This document shows, piece by piece, positions 62,439 to 64,000 of a stretch of 64,000 nt of DNA. The stretch is from Maricaulis sp047308265 (GTDB taxonomy: Bacteria > Pseudomonadota > Alphaproteobacteria > Caulobacterales > Maricaulaceae): NCBI RefSeq assembly GCF_047308265.1, contig NZ_JBKQWY010000002.1, positions 62,001 through 126,000 of the forward strand, written 5' to 3'. Numbering within the stretch: position 1 is the first letter of the stretch; every line of letters starts with the position of its first letter. The position numbers and the translations under genes were made by a program. The notes beneath the pieces are model-generated. The model ran no database searches. It was not told the origin of the DNA and saw nothing but the letters and a program-made list of their open reading frames with translations.

Positions 62439-63659
62439 ATGACTGATTTTCCGACCGGCGGCGCGTCTGCGTCCGTCGATGACCTCCTGTCCCGACTGAA
62501 CCTGTCCGGCGATCCGCTGGGCTTGGGTGGCCATCCGGCCGATCACCGTGTCGTCGTGGCGATGTCGGGCGGCGTGGACAGCTCTGTTACCGCGGCCCTT
62601 CTCCATCATCTTGGCTATGACGTGGTGGGAGTGACCCTTCAGCTCTATGACCATGGCGCAGCCATTGCCAAAAAAGGCGCCTGCTGTGCCGGTCAGGATA
62701 TCTATGATGCCAAGCGTGTCGCGGAGAGCTGTGGATTTCCTCATTATGTGCTCGATTATGAAAGCCGGTTCCGTGAAGCGGTGATCGAGGAGTTCGCGGA
62801 TACCTATCTGGCGGGTTTTACACCCATCCCCTGCGTGCGCTGTAACCAGACCGTGAAGTTTGCCGACCTTCTGGAGACGGCAAAACAACTGGGCGCGCGA
62901 TGCATGGCGACCGGCCACTACATTCAACGCGTGATGGGAGAGCAAGGTGCCGAGCTGCGCCGGGCCGCCGATGCAGGTAAGGACCAGTCCTATTTCCTGT
63001 TCGCAACCACGGACGAGCAACTTGATTTCCTGCGCTTCCCGTTGGGCCATCTCAACAAGGACCAGACGCGTGAGCTGGCAGAAGCTTTCGGCCTGATCGT
63101 GGCGGACAAGCCGGACAGTCAGGATATCTGTTTTGTGCCGGAAGGTCGGTATGTCGACATCGTGGAAAAAGTGCGTCCGGGCGCTTCGCGTCCCGGTGAG
63201 ATCGTGCACGTGGATGGTCGTGTTCTGGGGCGGCATGAGGGTGTGATCCGCTATACCGTGGGGCAGCGTCGCGGTCTGGGGATCGCAGCCGGTGATCCTC
63301 TTTATGTGGTGCGCCTGGATGCTGAGATGGCCCGGGTGATCGTCGGGCCTCGCGAAGCACTGGAAGTGGATCGTATCCGATTGAAAGAGGTCAACTGGCT
63401 GGGCGATGACGCGCTGGTTGACGGGGCGCCTGTGCGGGTGAAAGTGCGTTCAACACGCCCGCCCGTTCCGGCCGCATTGTCTGTCGAGGGAGACGAAATC
63501 GGAGTGGTTCTGGCGCGTGGTGAAGACGGTGTTGCCCCGGGGCAGGCCTGTGTCTTCTATTCGCCAGACAATGAGGACCGAGTGCTGGGCGGGGGCTGGA
63601 TCACCTCCACCGGCGGCAAAGCCCTCGACGGTGTGGGGCGAGTCACCCTGATTGGCTAA
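62439..63659 (+). CDS. mnmA: MnmA, tRNA 2-thiouridylase
   Basis: MnmA thiolates U34 of tRNAs for Lys, Glu and Gln using sulfur relayed from IscS/Tus. The 406-residue protein has the PP-loop AMSGGVDSSVTAALL, the catalytic cysteine region CVRCNQTVKF, ATGHY, and the second cysteine in DSQDICFVPEG. Length is slightly above the usual 370 owing to a 40-residue N-terminal extension. GGAGG precedes the ATG. Confidence 0.96.
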   Translation: MTDFPTGGASASVDDLLSRLNLSGDPLGLGGHPADHRVVVAMSGGVDSSVTAALLHHLGYDVVGVTLQLYDHGAAIAKKGACCAGQDIYDAKRVAESCGFPHYVLDYESRFREAVIEEFADTYLAGFTPIPCVRCNQTVKFADLLETAKQLGARCMATGHYIQRVMGEQGAELRRAADAGKDQSYFLFATTDEQLDFLRFPLGHLNKDQTRELAEAFGLIVADKPDSQDICFVPEGRYVDIVEKVRPGASRPGEIVHVDGRVLGRHEGVIRYTVGQRRGLGIAAGDPLYVVRLDAEMARVIVGPREALEVDRIRLKEVNWLGDDALVDGAPVRVKVRSTRPPVPAALSVEGDEIGVVLARGEDGVAPGQACVFYSPDNEDRVLGGGWITSTGGKALDGVGRVTLIG

Positions 63660-63662
63660 GGT

Positions 63663-64000
63663 CTAGCCTGCCAGGAGGCCTTTCCACGCCACCACAGTCA
63701 GCCAGTGCATGACGAGGGCGGGCCATAAGGATCCGGTGAGCCTGAGTGCATACTGACACAGGCCACCCAGCACAGCGACGATCAACAGGAATCCGGGTTG
63801 GAGAAAAAGGGGCTGGGCCAGCGGCAGTCCAGCCCAGACCTGGACAGGATGCCAGAGCACGAAGAGGCCGACAGCCAGAAGATCCGCCAGGGGTCGCAAG
63901 AGGAGTTTCCCGGCCCACCACGGCAGAAAGACCCGAAACGTGACCTCTTCGAGAGCGGTGGGCAGGACGATGGCAACCACCGCCGTGATGATGAATGGAG
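63663..64000 (-). CDS. CPBP family intramembrane metalloprotease, 5' end cut by window
   Basis: The frame runs through the last base, so only the C-terminal part (about 112 residues) is seen. It has the CPBP/Abi signature: EEVTFR (the EExxxR motif), FVLWH with the second zinc-ligand histidine, and WPALVMHWLTV. Such membrane proteases include CAAX-type prenyl-protein peptidases and bacteriocin-immunity proteins; the bacterial role is often unknown. It converges on mnmA with three bases between the stops. Confidence 0.82.
   Translation of the reverse strand, partial: PFIITAVVAIVLPTALEEVTFRVFLPWWAGKLLLRPLADLLAVGLFVLWHPVQVWAGLPLAQPLFLQPGFLLIVAVLGGLCQYALRLTGSLWPALVMHWLTVVAWKGLLAG

Noticed and set aside
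1..64000. CRISPR array, prophage, insertion sequence, tRNA or rRNA
   Set aside because: Reading through the intergenic regions I found no regularly spaced repeats, no transposase, integrase or phage genes, no cloverleaf-like sequences and no rRNA. A tRNAscan-type search would be needed to exclude a missed tRNA.

Overview
The window is chromosomal DNA of a high-GC, flagellated alphaproteobacterium. It carries chpT, ctrA, sciP and flbD, a fliF-fliG-fliH-fliN-flbD-flhA operon, divergent hook operons, and clustered GAATC (CcrM-type GANTC) and TTAA-N7-TTAA-like (CtrA-type) sites. This points to the prosthecate Caulobacterales/Maricaulales branch; I infer a marine Maricaulis/Oceanicaulis-like organism from gene content, not from a database match. 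I saw no tRNA, rRNA, CRISPR array, insertion sequence or prophage. Coding density is high, with many ATGA overlaps and convergent gene pairs.

Layout. 1-7512: the tail of a nitrilase-family hydrolase, a DUF1178 protein, ubiG (minus), lysC, ptsP, a RodZ-like HTH/DUF4115 membrane protein, and ispG. 7516-10308 (minus): an SGNH hydrolase, an AlgI-type MBOAT acyltransferase and a small membrane protein, a likely envelope O-acylation unit. 10621-15145: an ABC ATPase and a 1199-residue ABC permease/M1 peptidase fusion. 15215-29491: mostly housekeeping (ArsC/Spx-like protein, two-DxGA protease with PDZ, LOG protein, MAPEG, prfA-prmC, DUF4167, MOSC, clpB, ACR3 arsenite pump, purU, M23 peptidase), ending in chpT. 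29658-35345: the chemotaxis operon cheA-cheW-cheY-cheB-cheR, with ctrA facing it from the other side. 36555-40006: a KamA-type radical SAM protein and fliI-fliJ. 40123-43344: a heme-type TonB receptor divergent from a DUF6607 lipoprotein. 43418-61918: a large flagellar block, then a small membrane protein, mnmA and a CPBP protease cut by the window end.

How it works together. The window holds most of a Caulobacter-style cell-cycle to flagellum cascade. ChpT passes phosphate to CtrA. CtrA-like boxes lie at nearly the same distance upstream of fliF and of sciP, whose product restrains CtrA-activated promoters. The fliF operon encodes FlbD, the sigma-54 activator. Two well-formed sigma-54 promoters lie back to back between fliK-flgD-flgE and flgK-flgL, with palindromes that could be FlbD sites. 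The rest of the window is mainly conserved housekeeping. The least understood parts are the O-acylation unit, the ABC-peptidase fusion, the DUF6607/heme receptor pair and a CheA with a repeated linker and a decayed receiver.
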